A DNA stretch of 64,000 nt, taken from assembly GCA_016712665.1 (NCBI GenBank), contig JADJQP010000004.1, positions 1 to 64,000 on the forward strand. The letters run 5' to 3'. Position numbers and translations under genes: made by a program. Origin of the DNA: Bacteroidota bacterium. Lineage in GTDB: Bacteria > Bacteroidota > Bacteroidia > Chitinophagales > Chitinophagaceae. This document shows positions 30,057 through 41,101 of this stretch, in pieces (the first letter of the stretch is position 1; each line of letters begins with the position of its first letter). Below the pieces are notes generated by a model. It searched no databases. It saw nothing but the letters and a program-made list of their open reading frames with translations, and was not told where the DNA came from.

Positions 30057-33000
30057 TTATGATGTACGAATAGATTTTGCAAACTGACACCACTGACAGG
30101 TTTCTTTACCACAGCCTTCATAAAATTCATGGTTTTGAATTTTTGTCCAGGTCGTTTCAATCTGTTGTTTCACCTGATCGATTTGATCTTGCGGAAAGTT
30201 AAAAATATATGGCTTGGGCATTGTTTGGGTATGTTTATCAGGTTCTAAAAATTCATACTTCGCAGAGGTGGCAAGGTATTTATTATTCTTATCTAAATCG
30301 AGGAGAATTTTATAAAACATCGCCTGTCGCCAGTAGTCACCGCCAATGCCTGCTTTATCCTCATCGGCCGTTTTTAATTTAGACTTCGTAAATTCACTTT
30401 GGTGATCGCCGGTTTTGTAATCTACTAGAGTCAGTTCATTATCATGATACTCCACTTTATCAACAAAGCCTTTAAGGGGAATCTGATGTAGCATGGCCCG
30501 GGTATGAAATTCAATATTCACATTTTTATGCCAGGTATTGATATTGGTTTCATAAATTTTTCGAAGTAAATCTATTCCGTAACTTAACTTTCTCTGATAT
30601 CCTGCATCGCTGAATTTTTCGCGATGACGACGCATATATTTCACAAAATAATTTTCAAAATCTTCGAGTGGCGGAAATTCATTCTGATTCGATTTCATTT
30701 CTGAAAACAATTTCTCCAATGCCTTATGCACCGCTGTTCCAAACGACATATTTTCATGGATGCCGGATGGAATACGCACAATATTATTGAAATAAAAATG
30801 GAGCGGACAATCTAAGTAATGATTCAGGGCAGTAACATTTAATTCGAAATGCTGCAATTGCTTTTCCACCATTTCTTTCTCAATCATTTCTAATCGAATT
30901 TTTTTCATCTACTAGTGGCAACAAGGTTTCAAATTCAAAAAGGGTTTCCTTGCTAATGATCGGTTTGATATCTTCCATATCCTCTCCAAAAATTTCATAT
31001 AAAAAAAGCGATTTCTCCATTTCCTTTTCTTTTAAATCGAGATTATAGGAGCTCACATACAGTTCTTTTTTAGCTCTGGTTAAGGCCACATACATCATAC
31101 GTCGAAGCTCATCATGATCTTTTTTGCTGATAGCGGTTTCAAATACATTGTCAGGAATTTTTATGAGATTGGCCGGAGTACGCCGATCTTCCCATTGTTG
31201 CTTTACCACACTTCCTACAAAGACATATTCAAATTCTCTGCCTTTAGAAGCATGTATGGTAAATAAACGAACCGCGTCTTCATTTCCATATAATTTATGG
31301 CGTGGCAATTCGATGTCGTTTTCGTCCATTATTTCCAGCAAATCGGTCAAATCGTTGATATTCATTTCAGGATTGCGATGGGCTTCCTCTTTAATAAAAT
31401 CGAAGAAAATAGTTAGGATTTCCAACTCCTCATACTTATCCTTACTTTGTAAGATGGACGGTATGATGTTGCATTTTTCAATGAGCGCATCCATGAATTG
31501 TATTAGGGAAAGATTGTGCGAATCGGTGATGAGTTGCTCTAACATCGAAACGGCATATTGAAAAGCATCTTTACCATTTTCAATAAAAAGAGTTGGATGC
31601 TGTATGCTTACATTTTCTTGTAAAAATCGTCTGAAACTATATTTCTCTTTGCGATTTTCAGAGGACTTGTCATTTGATCGAATCGCAGCTTTTGCAATTT
31701 CGATAGACGGAATATTGAAGAACTTGTAATGGAGTATTTCAAATAATAAACTATCGCCACTATAGGCATTGTTTCGCTCTGAAGCGATATACTTCATGAT
31801 GTTTAGTATTTGTTTGGCCAATACATCATCAAACAAATTGTAATTCTTTCTGGTATAAAACGGAATATTCAATTGTTGTAGATAGGTACCCATTTCAATA
31901 CAAGATTTATTATCGTTAAACAGCACGGCTACTTCTTTAGGCTTAACACCGCTCTGTATCAGTTCCTGAATTTTTTTCGCAATAAATATTTTCTCGTATC
32001 GTGGATTATGAAAGGACCATAACACCGGTTGAAAATCGTGTTGGGTGCTTTCGGTAGCAAAGGAAATCAAATTTTTATCTAGTAGTGGATTGCTATCTAC
32101 TAGGCGCCCCCCTGCTTTTTCAATCAAATTTTTCGCATGATTTAAAATCCCCTGGGTACTTCTGTAATTTACTTTGAGACAAATTTCGGTAAGTCCTTCA
32201 TTCACATACTTCTTTTGAAAATCTTTCATGTTTTCAACACTAGCTCCCTGAAACCGAAAGATCGATTGATCGTCATCGCCCACCACAAATACATTTGGAG
32301 CCTGGTCATAATCGCTGAGCAAACTGATGATTTTCATTTGAGCACCATTGGTATCTTGAAATTCGTCTACCAGTAAAAATTGAAAGCGCTCATAATACGA
32401 GGCCAGTATATCTGGGTGTGTTTGAAACATTTCGATAACCCAATTGATCATATCATCAAAATCGTAGCGATGATGCTCGAGCATGATTTTTTTATAGAGG
32501 TCAAAAAGATGTATCGATTCAAGGGATTTATTGTAGGAATCAATTTCCTTTTGTACGCTTACTTTTATTTTTCCCTTGGTGCTCCCTCTTGAGGAAATAC
32601 TCGTCTCATCCGTTTCTAAAAAATGAATATGTTCTTTTGTTTTTTCAATTAAAAATTCGCTGGTCCAATTTTCTTGTTTCATTTTAGAAAACAAGCGCAG
32701 GAGATAGCTAGCATTGGCGTTTGGATTTTTGGGATGATACAAAATATGATTTTTGTCCAGGTTCAAAAGGATTTGCTTGACATACTGGATTTTTTCCAAT
32801 TCAGAGGCTGCCTCCAGACTGTCTTTTTCAAACAGGGAGAGGTTTTGCTGTATTACCTCATTGCAAAAAGAATGATAGGTATGAACACTGATATACTGAG
32901 CGGTTTCGGCACCGATTAACTTAAATAGCCGGTCGCGCATATTCTTCTTGCCTTCTTCGGTATACGTTAGGCATAACATATTTTGCGGCGCAATTTGCGC

Positions 33001-33168
33001 ATCACTTTGAAGTAGGTTAGCAATGCGCAAGGCCAAGATTTGGGTTTTTCCGGTACCCGGTCCTGCTACTACCAGCACCGGCCCGTAGATGGTATCCACA
33101 GCCTCTTTCTGTTGTTCATTTAGCAACTCATACGCTGCTTCAAATCGTTGATAATAATCCTTATTCAT
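30057..33168 (-). CDS. UvrD/Rep-type DNA helicase fused to PD-(D/E)XK nuclease, frame broken once
   Basis: The first frame (33168-30880) is a superfamily 1A helicase: Q-motif LNEQQKEAVDT, Walker A VVAGPGTGKTQILALR, LLVDEFQDTNGAQM, VGDDDQSIFRFQGA, VNYRSTQGIL, LFTIHASKGREFEYVFV and RMMYVALTRAKKELYVS. The second (30908-30057) is the nuclease: DCPLHFYFNNIVRIPSG, LTLVDYKTGDHQSE with catalytic D and K, and a cysteine cluster (CGKETCQWCQF) that could hold an iron-sulphur centre as in AddB or Cas4. The frames overlap at a T7 run (30899-30905), consistent with one indel in a single ~1035-residue protein. A DNA-repair role is inferred. Confidence 0.85.
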
Positions 33169-33182
33169 TTTTTTGCTTTGTT

Positions 33183-33190
33183 CAAAAGTA
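33183..33190 (-). promoter_or_regulatory. Candidate -7 element for the helicase gene (TACTTTTG)
   Basis: Exact TAnnTTTG match 14 nt upstream of the ATG at 33168 on the minus strand. Confidence 0.45.
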
Positions 33191-33232
33191 GCGTCCGTCT
33201 ATGTAAAGAGTTTACGCATGCATTTTCTTTTA

Positions 33233-33262
33233 ATAAAAAAGGACTACCGAAGTAGTCCTTTT
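33233..33262 (-). terminator. Terminator downstream of the PorP gene
   Basis: A perfect 11-bp stem (aaaaggactac with gtagtcctttt). Read on the minus strand the loop is TTCG and a run of T follows, so it should end porP transcripts before the helicase promoter. Confidence 0.85.
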
Positions 33263-33282
33263 ACGTATAGTTTTGGTTTCAT

Positions 33283-34311
33283 TTAGAAACGAGGACAAGC
33301 GAAGTTGTATGTTTTGGTTTCATTTTTGATGATGCAACCATTATAAATCAATGAAATTTCGAGCGCTCCATTACCTTTTGTAGCAGGGGTGAAACCGGAA
33401 AGGTTCACGTCATAGGAAACGCCTAATTTAGCTTTAGACCATTCAAATCCGATATAAGGAGCAATCGCATCTCCATAACGATACCAAGCACCAAGATAGA
33501 AAATGGTATTGGCAATATCATCTTCGTGGTTCGGATTCATTACAAACCCTGCTGCGCCACCTACTAATATTTCATAGGCTTTGCCTTGTTGTTGGTACAT
33601 ACCGCTTAAATAGGTAACCAATTTTTCATTCATTTGGAAAGAGCCACCTAATGAAGCTGTGATACGAGAATTGATTTTGTGAGTACCGTTCAAAAAGGTT
33701 TCTACCGGACGAGTGATATGATAATAAGAAAGACCGCCGTACATATTGGTTCTTTCGGTAACATACCCAGAGTACATGATACCTGCGTTAAAATCCGGAT
33801 AGGTCAAATCGGCATTTCCTACATTTTCACCACTTGCATAAGGAGTACCTCCGGTAGTAGGATCGTATTGGCTTTCAAATTTCAATTTATTGAAATCGAT
33901 GCTTTTTTGAACAAAAAATCCTTGAACGCCAATGGAAAGGTTTTGAGGTTTTTCTTCATTTTGGCTTAGTCTTTTGTGATAGGCCAAAGAAAGACCTGCG
34001 GTAATATTTTGCAAAGCGCCGGTACCTGATTTATCATACAAACCCAACACGCCGAAACCGAGTGCATCTCCATTTAATTTACCTTTTAATAATGCCATAT
34101 CATAGGAAATAGTGCCGGTTACATAGGGAGTAGAATTAACACTTCCCCACTGGCTACGATAGTTGCCTGAAACTCTCCAATCGCAATTCACTAAGCCTGT
34201 ATTGGCGGGGTTCAAAGTAAGCGGAGATGTAAAATACTGCGTGAAGTGCACATCTTGTGCCGCGGCTTGTAAGCTAAGAACGGTCGCAAAAGCTAATAGT
34301 AATTTCTTCAT
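33283..34311 (-). CDS. PorP/SprF family type IX secretion membrane protein
   Basis: A 342-residue outer-membrane beta-barrel protein. The signal peptide (LLLAFATVLSLQAAAQ) is followed by the family signature DVHFTQYFTSPLTLNPANTG, then WRVSGNYRSQWGSV and barrel strands with KLGVSYDVNLSGFTPATKGNGALEISLIY near the end. PorP/SprF proteins work with the T9SS core (PorK/N, SprA) or with single very large surface adhesins. No other T9SS core gene is next to it, and no giant adhesin gene lies upstream, so its specific partner is not visible here. Confidence 0.9.
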   Translation of the reverse strand: MKKLLLAFATVLSLQAAAQDVHFTQYFTSPLTLNPANTGLVNCDWRVSGNYRSQWGSVNSTPYVTGTISYDMALLKGKLNGDALGFGVLGLYDKSGTGALQNITAGLSLAYHKRLSQNEEKPQNLSIGVQGFFVQKSIDFNKLKFESQYDPTTGGTPYASGENVGNADLTYPDFNAGIMYSGYVTERTNMYGGLSYYHITRPVETFLNGTHKINSRITASLGGSFQMNEKLVTYLSGMYQQQGKAYEILVGGAAGFVMNPNHEDDIANTIFYLGAWYRYGDAIAPYIGFEWSKAKLGVSYDVNLSGFTPATKGNGALEISLIYNGCIIKNETKTYNFACPRF

Positions 34312-34485
34312 ATTCTAAATTTTAATATTATGTGTTAATTCTAAATTGTTGTTAAAGGTAAAAGTTTTTTTAATAAAAAAATAAAATTCTACAAAAAGAC
34401 GAAAAAATGACAAAATGGGTTGGTATGAAGTCCCCTTTTTTAACGGTGAATGCTAAAAAATAAATCCTTTGATAGCAAACGAGGT

Positions 34486-35019
34486 TTAAGCAGTAAATCG
34501 TGGATCCGTTTCCATTACATGACCACAATGTTTGCAGGTACGCAAGGCTTCAGAACCATAGTATTCCTTGAATCGGGGTAGGAAATCGGTTTCAATATTC
34601 TTGAGTTCGAAATAGGTTTCATGCAGCTTTTCGTTACATTTTTCGCAAAACCAAAGGAGTCCGTCTTTAAATCCCTTTCCTTCCCGTACGCGTTCTATCA
34701 CCAACCCCATCGAATTTTCGCCTCTTCCGGGAGAATGCGGAATATTGGGGGGTAATAAAAACATATCGCCCGGCCCCAAGGGCACTTCTACTAATTTACC
34801 ATTTTGCTGGGTTTTGACTACGATATTTCCTTCCAACTGATAAAACAACTCTTCGGTTTCGTTATAATGATAATCTTTCCGGGCATTGGGGCCTGCAACA
34901 ATCATTACAATATAGTCAGTCCCTTCAGGATATAAATTTTTGTTGGCCACCGGTGGTTTCATTAGATGTCGGTTTTCGTCAATCCACTTTTGGAGGTTAA
35001 AAGGCGCACGTATTTCCAT
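34486..35019 (-). CDS. 3-hydroxyanthranilate 3,4-dioxygenase
   Basis: A 177-residue cupin that opens the ring of 3-hydroxyanthranilate in the kynurenine route to quinolinate and NAD. The start is MEIRAPFNLQKWIDENRHLM at 35019; the frame extends 16 codons further up but without family similarity. The iron site is seen in KDYHYNETEELFYQLEG and LPPNIPHSPGRGENS. The C-terminal rubredoxin-like metal site of the bacterial form is present (WFCEKCNEKLHE and TCKHCGHVMETDPRF). No other kynurenine-pathway gene is nearby. Confidence 0.92.
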   Translation of the reverse strand: MEIRAPFNLQKWIDENRHLMKPPVANKNLYPEGTDYIVMIVAGPNARKDYHYNETEELFYQLEGNIVVKTQQNGKLVEVPLGPGDMFLLPPNIPHSPGRGENSMGLVIERVREGKGFKDGLLWFCEKCNEKLHETYFELKNIETDFLPRFKEYYGSEALRTCKHCGHVMETDPRFTA

Positions 35020-35577
35020 ATTATAATAATTTAAAAGTCTAAAATAGTATGTATTTCTAAGATTCAAATATAAAAGGTGAAAAAATTGAATATTTTCTGA
35101 AAAATAAATTAGATGTTACATAGCAAAGCTGCCCATTACCAAAAATAGGTCTATAATTATCTTTTTGCGTTACAGCTTTTGCCCCCGATGCTGCGATTAC
35201 GGCAGGCTTTGATGCAATAGTGTATAGTAAAACTAGGCCTTTCAAAAAATAGCCAAAATGTGTCTAAAAAGTCTACATCAATAAAGTTACATCTGCAAAA
35301 TATCACCCTGCGGGTTCAGGGCTTTTGCTCCAATTAATTAAATGATCCCAATGCAAGCAAATTGCTTCTTACGACTTTCTTGCCACATTTTTTGACTCCA
35401 TTTTCTAAGCGCATTTAATAAAAATTATCAATCCCTGAGGGAAAGTCCGTAAAAGGATTTCCCATTCAAAACCTAAATAGCTTTGGGATGCTTTTGAAGG
35501 CACTCATTTTAAATTAGCATTTTGTTTTTATGGAAATCAGAAACCAAATGTCTCTAAGTGGCAAACCGCTATAAAAA

Positions 35578-37248
35578 ATGAAACAAACAATTCTTTTAGG
35601 CCTCACGCTGATGTTCATCAAGGTCGAAGCAAAAATCACCATCAACAATTCAGCAGTCACGAATGTAACCATCTACCGAAACTACGCCAAGGAAACCCGA
35701 ATGGGAGCCACAACTTTGCCGCAAGGCAATTCTGAAATTATTGTCAGCAATATTACCCAAGCTATAGACGAAAATTCGATACAAGTAGGATGCAAAAACA
35801 ATGTAAAAATATTGTCCGTTTCATCGCGTCTAAATTATATTACAGATGAAAATGGCATGAACCCCGGCACGATAAAAATTTGGCAGGATTCGGTAAAATG
35901 GATGGACAAAAAATCGCGATACCTTTCAAAACAAAAAGAGGCCTTTGAGGTAGAGCTAGCTGTATTGAATGCGAATAATAAATTAGGCAGCAACACAGAA
36001 GGTTTAAAACCATTGCAATTAAAAGAATTGCTAGAACTGAATAGAATGAAACAAATTGAAATTAAGAAACTTATTTTTGAGGTTGATGAAGACTATGCAG
36101 AAATCAGAAATCAGATAGCTCATTTACAAAATCAAATTAACGAATCAAGCCAAAATGCACTTGGGAAACCCATTCGGGAAATTATTTTAAGAGTCTATTC
36201 GAAAAATGAAGTAAACACCCAATTCAAAATATCTTACCTGGTAACAGCAGCCCATTGGACACCTACCTACGAAATCAGGTGTGAAAATACCGCCACCCCC
36301 CTCCTTTTACATTGCAGAGCCAAAATTGTTCAAACCACTGGCTTTGATTGGAAGAATGTAAACATCAAATTATCTACTGCTAATCCCAATCAGAATCACA
36401 ACCGACCAATACTTTACCCGATTTATGTCGATTTTATGCAACCCGATTTTTACAATAATCAATTGCGCGGGCAACAGTTGGGTGGTTACAAAAATATGAT
36501 GAATGAAAAAGCGCCAGCACCTGCCGGATTGGTACAAATGATGAGTGCTGAAAATCGAAACAATCAATTAGATACAGAAGAATTTGTGGATGGTATGAAA
36601 ATTGATGCGAATCAAATCACAATTTTAGAAGGAGAAATGATGGTAGAATACGAAATAGAGCAGGCTCAAGTTATTGAAAGTGACGGCCAAGAACATATTA
36701 TAGCCATACAAGAATTATTGCTACCTGCCAATTACAATTACCATTCGGTTCCAAAATTAGACAATGGCGTATTCTTACTAGCAAGGGTTACAGATTGGGG
36801 AAAGTACAATTTATTAGCAGGTGATGCTACCTTGTTTTTTGATGACATGTACATCGGCAAATCGTATATCAATCCAAATGTCAGTTCCGACACTTTGCTC
36901 ATATCCTTAGGGAGAGATGAAAAACTGAATATCAAACGTGTCAAACTAAATGATCTTTGCGTAACAAAAAAATTCAGCAACAAGAAAAAAGAAACGAAGG
37001 CATATGAAACTATTGTGAAAAACAACAAAAATATCCCTGTTGAAATTGAAGTATTAGATCAGTATCCTATTTCGAAAAATAACGATATTGAAGTGACGCT
37101 TGAAGAGGCGGACGGTGCTCAAATTACCAGGGATTACGGCAAACTGCTGTGGCGGATAAAAATGCTACCTGGTGAAAGTAAAAAAATCAGAATGGTATAT
37201 TCGGTGAAATTTCCAGAAGAAAAGGCGATTGTAGAAAAGGGGACTTGA
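35578..37248 (+). CDS. MuiA-like protein (DUF4140/DUF4139)
   Basis: A 556-residue protein with an exported N-terminus (MKQTILLGLTLMFIKVEAK). DUF4140 shows as VTNVTIYRNYAKETRMGATTLPQGNSEIIV; a coiled-coil of about 100 residues follows (LKELLELNRMKQIEIKKLIFEV). DUF4139 covers roughly residue 210 to the end (FKISYLVTAAHWTPTYEIRC, LLARVTDWGKYNLLAGDATLFFDDMYIGKSYI, VLDQYPISKNNDIEVTLEEADGAQI). The family is sometimes called mucoidy inhibitor A; its biochemical role is unknown to me. The 35020-35577 stretch upstream shows no gene or structure I can name. Confidence 0.85.
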   Translation: MKQTILLGLTLMFIKVEAKITINNSAVTNVTIYRNYAKETRMGATTLPQGNSEIIVSNITQAIDENSIQVGCKNNVKILSVSSRLNYITDENGMNPGTIKIWQDSVKWMDKKSRYLSKQKEAFEVELAVLNANNKLGSNTEGLKPLQLKELLELNRMKQIEIKKLIFEVDEDYAEIRNQIAHLQNQINESSQNALGKPIREIILRVYSKNEVNTQFKISYLVTAAHWTPTYEIRCENTATPLLLHCRAKIVQTTGFDWKNVNIKLSTANPNQNHNRPILYPIYVDFMQPDFYNNQLRGQQLGGYKNMMNEKAPAPAGLVQMMSAENRNNQLDTEEFVDGMKIDANQITILEGEMMVEYEIEQAQVIESDGQEHIIAIQELLLPANYNYHSVPKLDNGVFLLARVTDWGKYNLLAGDATLFFDDMYIGKSYINPNVSSDTLLISLGRDEKLNIKRVKLNDLCVTKKFSNKKKETKAYETIVKNNKNIPVEIEVLDQYPISKNNDIEVTLEEADGAQITRDYGKLLWRIKMLPGESKKIRMVYSVKFPEEKAIVEKGT

Positions 37249-37377
37249 CAGCCATTCGGCATTAGAAAAACTGAAAACCTAAAGGTCTTCGACGCAGACA
37301 AGTCATTGGTATAAAAAAGAACATCAAACCTTTGCTTGCAAAACGGCGTCTGTCATGTAAGGTAAAAAAACATTTTT

Positions 37378-39165
37378 ATGAAAACAAAAATTATTTCGCT
37401 CACCCTCCCAATCATTTTAGCTGCCCTATTGGGTTACGCACAAATTCCGACCTTTCAAGCAGGCTCATTAGTACCGAGCAATTTTAGCGCTTGTACCAAT
37501 CCAATCACAATGGATTTTGGTGCATCTGCATCTGACTTTACTATTGGAGATCCTATCACTTTCTATATTGATTTTGGTGATGGTACCAATTACACTGCGC
37601 CGGTTCAATTTATCGCCAATATTTCAGATTCTTTGTTTGGTACCGTTACGCATACATATGCTAACCCGGGTATCTACTCCCCCACTATGACAGTAACAGG
37701 ACCTGGCGCTACACCGCTATTAGTTACGTGGTGGTGGGGCGCAAATACCTTAACTGTTGGCCCGCCATTACCTTGTGGAAATATTTCTGGAAATGTCTAT
37801 AACGATTTGAATGCCAATTGCACCATGGATAATGGCGAGGAACTTATGTACGAAAGCGTTGGAATTTCTTTGGCGGGCAATACTATTGCTTATGGGCAAA
37901 CCGATGCTTCCGGAAATTATTCTATTGATTTCCCATTCACTTTAGGCCAAACATATTTAGTATCCTATTTATCAAATATTAATGTTGCTTCATGCATAGG
38001 TGTTTCTTGTCCTATAACTCAGACTTATGCCGTAAATACGCTTACTAGCACAAACAATAATTTCGGCCTAACTGTGGCGAATGCGAGCTATGATATGGTT
38101 GCCGCATGGAATTCGATTCAGAGTGGGATACTGACTGCTGGATTTAATAAAACCTTTTATTTTGCCTATCATAATTATAATTGTCCCATTCTTGGAGGTA
38201 GCTTAACTGTTACACTTGACCCTTCCGTTGATTATTTAAATGCCACACCCGCTCCTACGTCTGTAGTTGGAAATACCTTAACATGGAATATGGCCTCCAT
38301 AGGTTTGGGGCAATATTTACAAGTAAACACCTTTATACCACTAGCCAACGCAAATAATATACCATTTGTAATTGGCGATTCGGTTTGTCATACAAGTGTC
38401 ATTGCCGGTGCCATTGCTGGTGACTGGAATTTATCGAACAATACGAAATCAAGTTGTTATTATATTGGCACCGCTTACGACCCTAATGATAAAAAAGTTT
38501 CACCAAAGGGCGCAGGCGCAGGGGGCAATGTAGATTTTGGTACGGAATTTAGTTATAATGTCCGATTCCAAAACACCGGCAATTCGCCTGCCATTAATGT
38601 AGTGGTGCTAGATACTTTAGAGGCTGACCTAGACCTATCCAGTGTAGTTGTAACCGGACGTAGTCATTTTATGCTGTTTACCCAAACTGGGAATGTACTA
38701 AAATTTGAATTCCCCAATATTATGCTTCCAGATAGCACTACCGATTTTGATGCGAGTCAGGGTGGCGTTACGTATAAGGTCAAACACAAAACAGGATTAG
38801 TAGAAGGCACTCAGATCAATAATGAGGCTCATATTTACTTCGATTTAAATCCACCCATTGTTACTAATACTACAGTAAATACATTGGTAAATACTGCAAC
38901 CGGTAGCAGTAGCGTAACCATTGGAAATGGTTTTGAAGTTTATCCAAATCCTGTAACTACAGAATGTAAGATATTGCTCAATGATTTGAATTCGAAAATT
39001 ATTTGCTTCGAAATTCAAAACCAAATTGGCGAAAAATTACAAAAATTGATCCCTTCTAGTAATTCACTGAATGTTTCATTAGCCAACTATTCTGCCGGGA
39101 TATACTTTATTAGGATTACGGACGACAAAGGAAATATTTTTCAAAAGAAACTAGTTAAGGAATAG
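37378..39165 (+). CDS. Secreted multi-domain T9SS cargo protein (PKD-, SdrD_B- and DUF11-like)
   Basis: A 595-residue exported protein. Signal peptide (SLTLPIILAALLGYAQI), a PKD-like fold (TFYIDFGDGTNYTAPVQF, FGTVTHTYANPGIYSPTMTV), an SdrD_B-like segment (CGNISGNVYNDLNANCTMDNGEE ... YGQTDASGNYSIDFPF), a DUF11-like repeat region with AYDPNDKKVSPKGAG, FSYNVRFQNTGNSPAINVVVLD and INNEAHIYFDLNPPIVTNT, and a T9SS sorting domain (FEVYPNPVTTECKI ... YSAGIYFIRITDDKGN). No catalytic site seen; an adhesin or surface-layer role is inference. Intact. Confidence 0.85.
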   Translation: MKTKIISLTLPIILAALLGYAQIPTFQAGSLVPSNFSACTNPITMDFGASASDFTIGDPITFYIDFGDGTNYTAPVQFIANISDSLFGTVTHTYANPGIYSPTMTVTGPGATPLLVTWWWGANTLTVGPPLPCGNISGNVYNDLNANCTMDNGEELMYESVGISLAGNTIAYGQTDASGNYSIDFPFTLGQTYLVSYLSNINVASCIGVSCPITQTYAVNTLTSTNNNFGLTVANASYDMVAAWNSIQSGILTAGFNKTFYFAYHNYNCPILGGSLTVTLDPSVDYLNATPAPTSVVGNTLTWNMASIGLGQYLQVNTFIPLANANNIPFVIGDSVCHTSVIAGAIAGDWNLSNNTKSSCYYIGTAYDPNDKKVSPKGAGAGGNVDFGTEFSYNVRFQNTGNSPAINVVVLDTLEADLDLSSVVVTGRSHFMLFTQTGNVLKFEFPNIMLPDSTTDFDASQGGVTYKVKHKTGLVEGTQINNEAHIYFDLNPPIVTNTTVNTLVNTATGSSSVTIGNGFEVYPNPVTTECKILLNDLNSKIICFEIQNQIGEKLQKLIPSSNSLNVSLANYSAGIYFIRITDDKGNIFQKKLVKE

Positions 39166-39394
39166 TATTTTCAATTGCCCTTGTCAGGAAAAATATTTCG
39201 TTAGAAGGGAATAATCCAAGATTTACTATTTCTTGTTTGCAGCAAGTTTTTGATTTCGTTTTGGTCTGTTTCCCATGCAAACAATAATGGGCACTACTAA
39301 GCAAAAGAGCATATTGTACCAATTTTTCTATCAGAAGCAGCAAGGTTTCTCCATAAAATTTGTCCCTCTCCCGCTCAATGAGTAAACTTGCAAC

Positions 39395-41026
39395 ATGAAA
39401 TACCTTTTTATATTTACAATTAGTTTCTGTCTATTCTCCTGTAAACAAAACAATGCAGATCTAATAATTAAGAACGCGCATATTTACACGGTAAATGAAG
39501 CCTTTGACACGGCACAAGTAATGGTAATTAAAGACGGGAAATTTATTGCCGTTGGTGGTGACAGTCTATTAAAGCAGTACCAAGCTGCACAAACTATTGA
39601 CGCAAAAGGACAATATATTTATCCGGGATTTATGGATGCCCATTGCCATTTTACAGGCTACGCAAAAGATAAATACAAACTGGCCTTATTTGGCACCAAA
39701 TCATTTACTGAAGTGATAGAAAAAGTAGTGGCTTACAGCAAAACCAATAAGCGGGTTTGGATTGAAGGCCGAGGATGGGATCAAAATGATTGGGAGAACA
39801 AAGAATTTCCGAATAAGGATACACTGGATCAATTGTTTCCGAACACACCTATTTTTTTGATGCGGATTGATGGTCACGCCATCCTATGCAACCAAAAGGC
39901 GCTGGATTTGGCAAACATCAATGCCTCTACAACTGTAACGGGTGGTGAGGTAGAAGTCATTAACGGAAAACTAAGCGGAATGCTTATCGACAATGCGGTA
40001 GATATCGTAAAGAAGGTATTGCCAGTCCGCACCGAAGATGAAATCATTGCCGATTTTGTGGATGCCGAAACTGATTGTGTACAACTGGGTCTTACCTCTT
40101 TAGTTGACTGTGGCATTAGTAAATCAACCGTTGAACAGCTTCAAAAGGCCTACAAAGAAAATAAATTGCAGATTCGAAATAGTGTGATGCTTAGCGATGA
40201 AAAAGAAAATTATGAGGCATTTCTTACCAAAAAACCTATCAAAGAAGATCGCTTTCATATAGTAGGATATAAGGTATATGCCGATGGTGCCCTGGGATCG
40301 AGGGGTGCTTTTTTGATAGAATCCTATAGCGATAAGCATCAACATCATGGGTATCTATTAACAGCTATTGACAGTATGCGAGGCATTGCCAGAAAGCTCA
40401 TTGAAACCGACTATCAATTATGTACACATGCCATCGGTGACGGAGCCAATAGAGAGGTACTGAAAATATATGCAGAGGCTTTAGAAGGCAAAAATGATCG
40501 GAGATGGAGGGTGGAACATGCACAAGTATTGAATAAAGATGACTTCCATTATTTTGGAGACTTCAACATTGTACCTTGTGTACAACCGACTCATGCCACC
40601 AGCGATATGTATTGGGCTAAAGACCGTGTGGGATCAACTCGTATCAAAGATGCCTATGCCTACAAAAAATTATTGCTGCAAAATAATTGGTTGCCTTTAG
40701 GTACCGACTTCCCGGTTGAATCACTCAATCCCTTGCTTACTTTTTATGCTGCGGTGTTTCGGATCGATAAAAATCAATGGCCCAGCAATGGATATGAAAT
40801 GGAAAACGCCATCAGCAGACAAGAAGCGCTTAAAGGAATTACAATTTGGGCTGCAAAATCGGTGTTTGAAGAAAAGGTAAAAGGGAGTATTGAGAAAGGA
40901 AAATTAGCCGATTTTGTGATACTTCCTGCAGATTTGATGCAGGCTAGCGCTAGCGAAATTTACAATATGCCCGTGCTGGCAACGTATATACAAGGTAAGG
41001 CCGTATACAATAGCAAGAAGGAATAG
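39395..41026 (+). CDS. Lipoprotein amidohydrolase (YtcJ-like, amidohydrolase 3)
   Basis: A 543-residue metal-dependent hydrolase. The N-terminus (YLFIFTISFCLFSCKQNN) ends in a lipobox-like cysteine, so it is probably membrane-anchored. Metal ligands appear in YPGFMDAHCHFTGYA (HxH), YADGALGSRGAFL, LCTHAIGDGANREVL and RWRVEHAQVL, with the closing PLGTDFPVESLNPLLTFY. GSIEKGKLADFVIL is the usual amidohydrolase C-terminus. YtcJ relatives act on amide or ester bonds of unknown natural substrates. A -7-like TAAACTTG lies 4 nt from the ATG. Confidence 0.88.
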   Translation: MKYLFIFTISFCLFSCKQNNADLIIKNAHIYTVNEAFDTAQVMVIKDGKFIAVGGDSLLKQYQAAQTIDAKGQYIYPGFMDAHCHFTGYAKDKYKLALFGTKSFTEVIEKVVAYSKTNKRVWIEGRGWDQNDWENKEFPNKDTLDQLFPNTPIFLMRIDGHAILCNQKALDLANINASTTVTGGEVEVINGKLSGMLIDNAVDIVKKVLPVRTEDEIIADFVDAETDCVQLGLTSLVDCGISKSTVEQLQKAYKENKLQIRNSVMLSDEKENYEAFLTKKPIKEDRFHIVGYKVYADGALGSRGAFLIESYSDKHQHHGYLLTAIDSMRGIARKLIETDYQLCTHAIGDGANREVLKIYAEALEGKNDRRWRVEHAQVLNKDDFHYFGDFNIVPCVQPTHATSDMYWAKDRVGSTRIKDAYAYKKLLLQNNWLPLGTDFPVESLNPLLTFYAAVFRIDKNQWPSNGYEMENAISRQEALKGITIWAAKSVFEEKVKGSIEKGKLADFVILPADLMQASASEIYNMPVLATYIQGKAVYNSKKE

Positions 41027-41088
41027 CTTGCTACCTATCGCAGGCAAATTTTCACTTTCCTTTATCGATATTATTATACGCCATTCCG

Positions 41089-41096
41089 TACATTTG
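41089..41096 (+). promoter_or_regulatory. -7 element 5 nt from the rhomboid ATG (TACATTTG)
   Basis: Exact TAnnTTTG match with five bases before the ATG at 41102; another near-leaderless start. Confidence 0.5.
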
Positions 41097-41101
41097 CCTA
41101 C

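Noticed and set aside
30880..30908. Programmed frameshift between helicase and nuclease
   Set aside because: The shift is at a T7/A7 run, but the same type of break occurs in several unrelated genes here, so an indel error is the simpler explanation.
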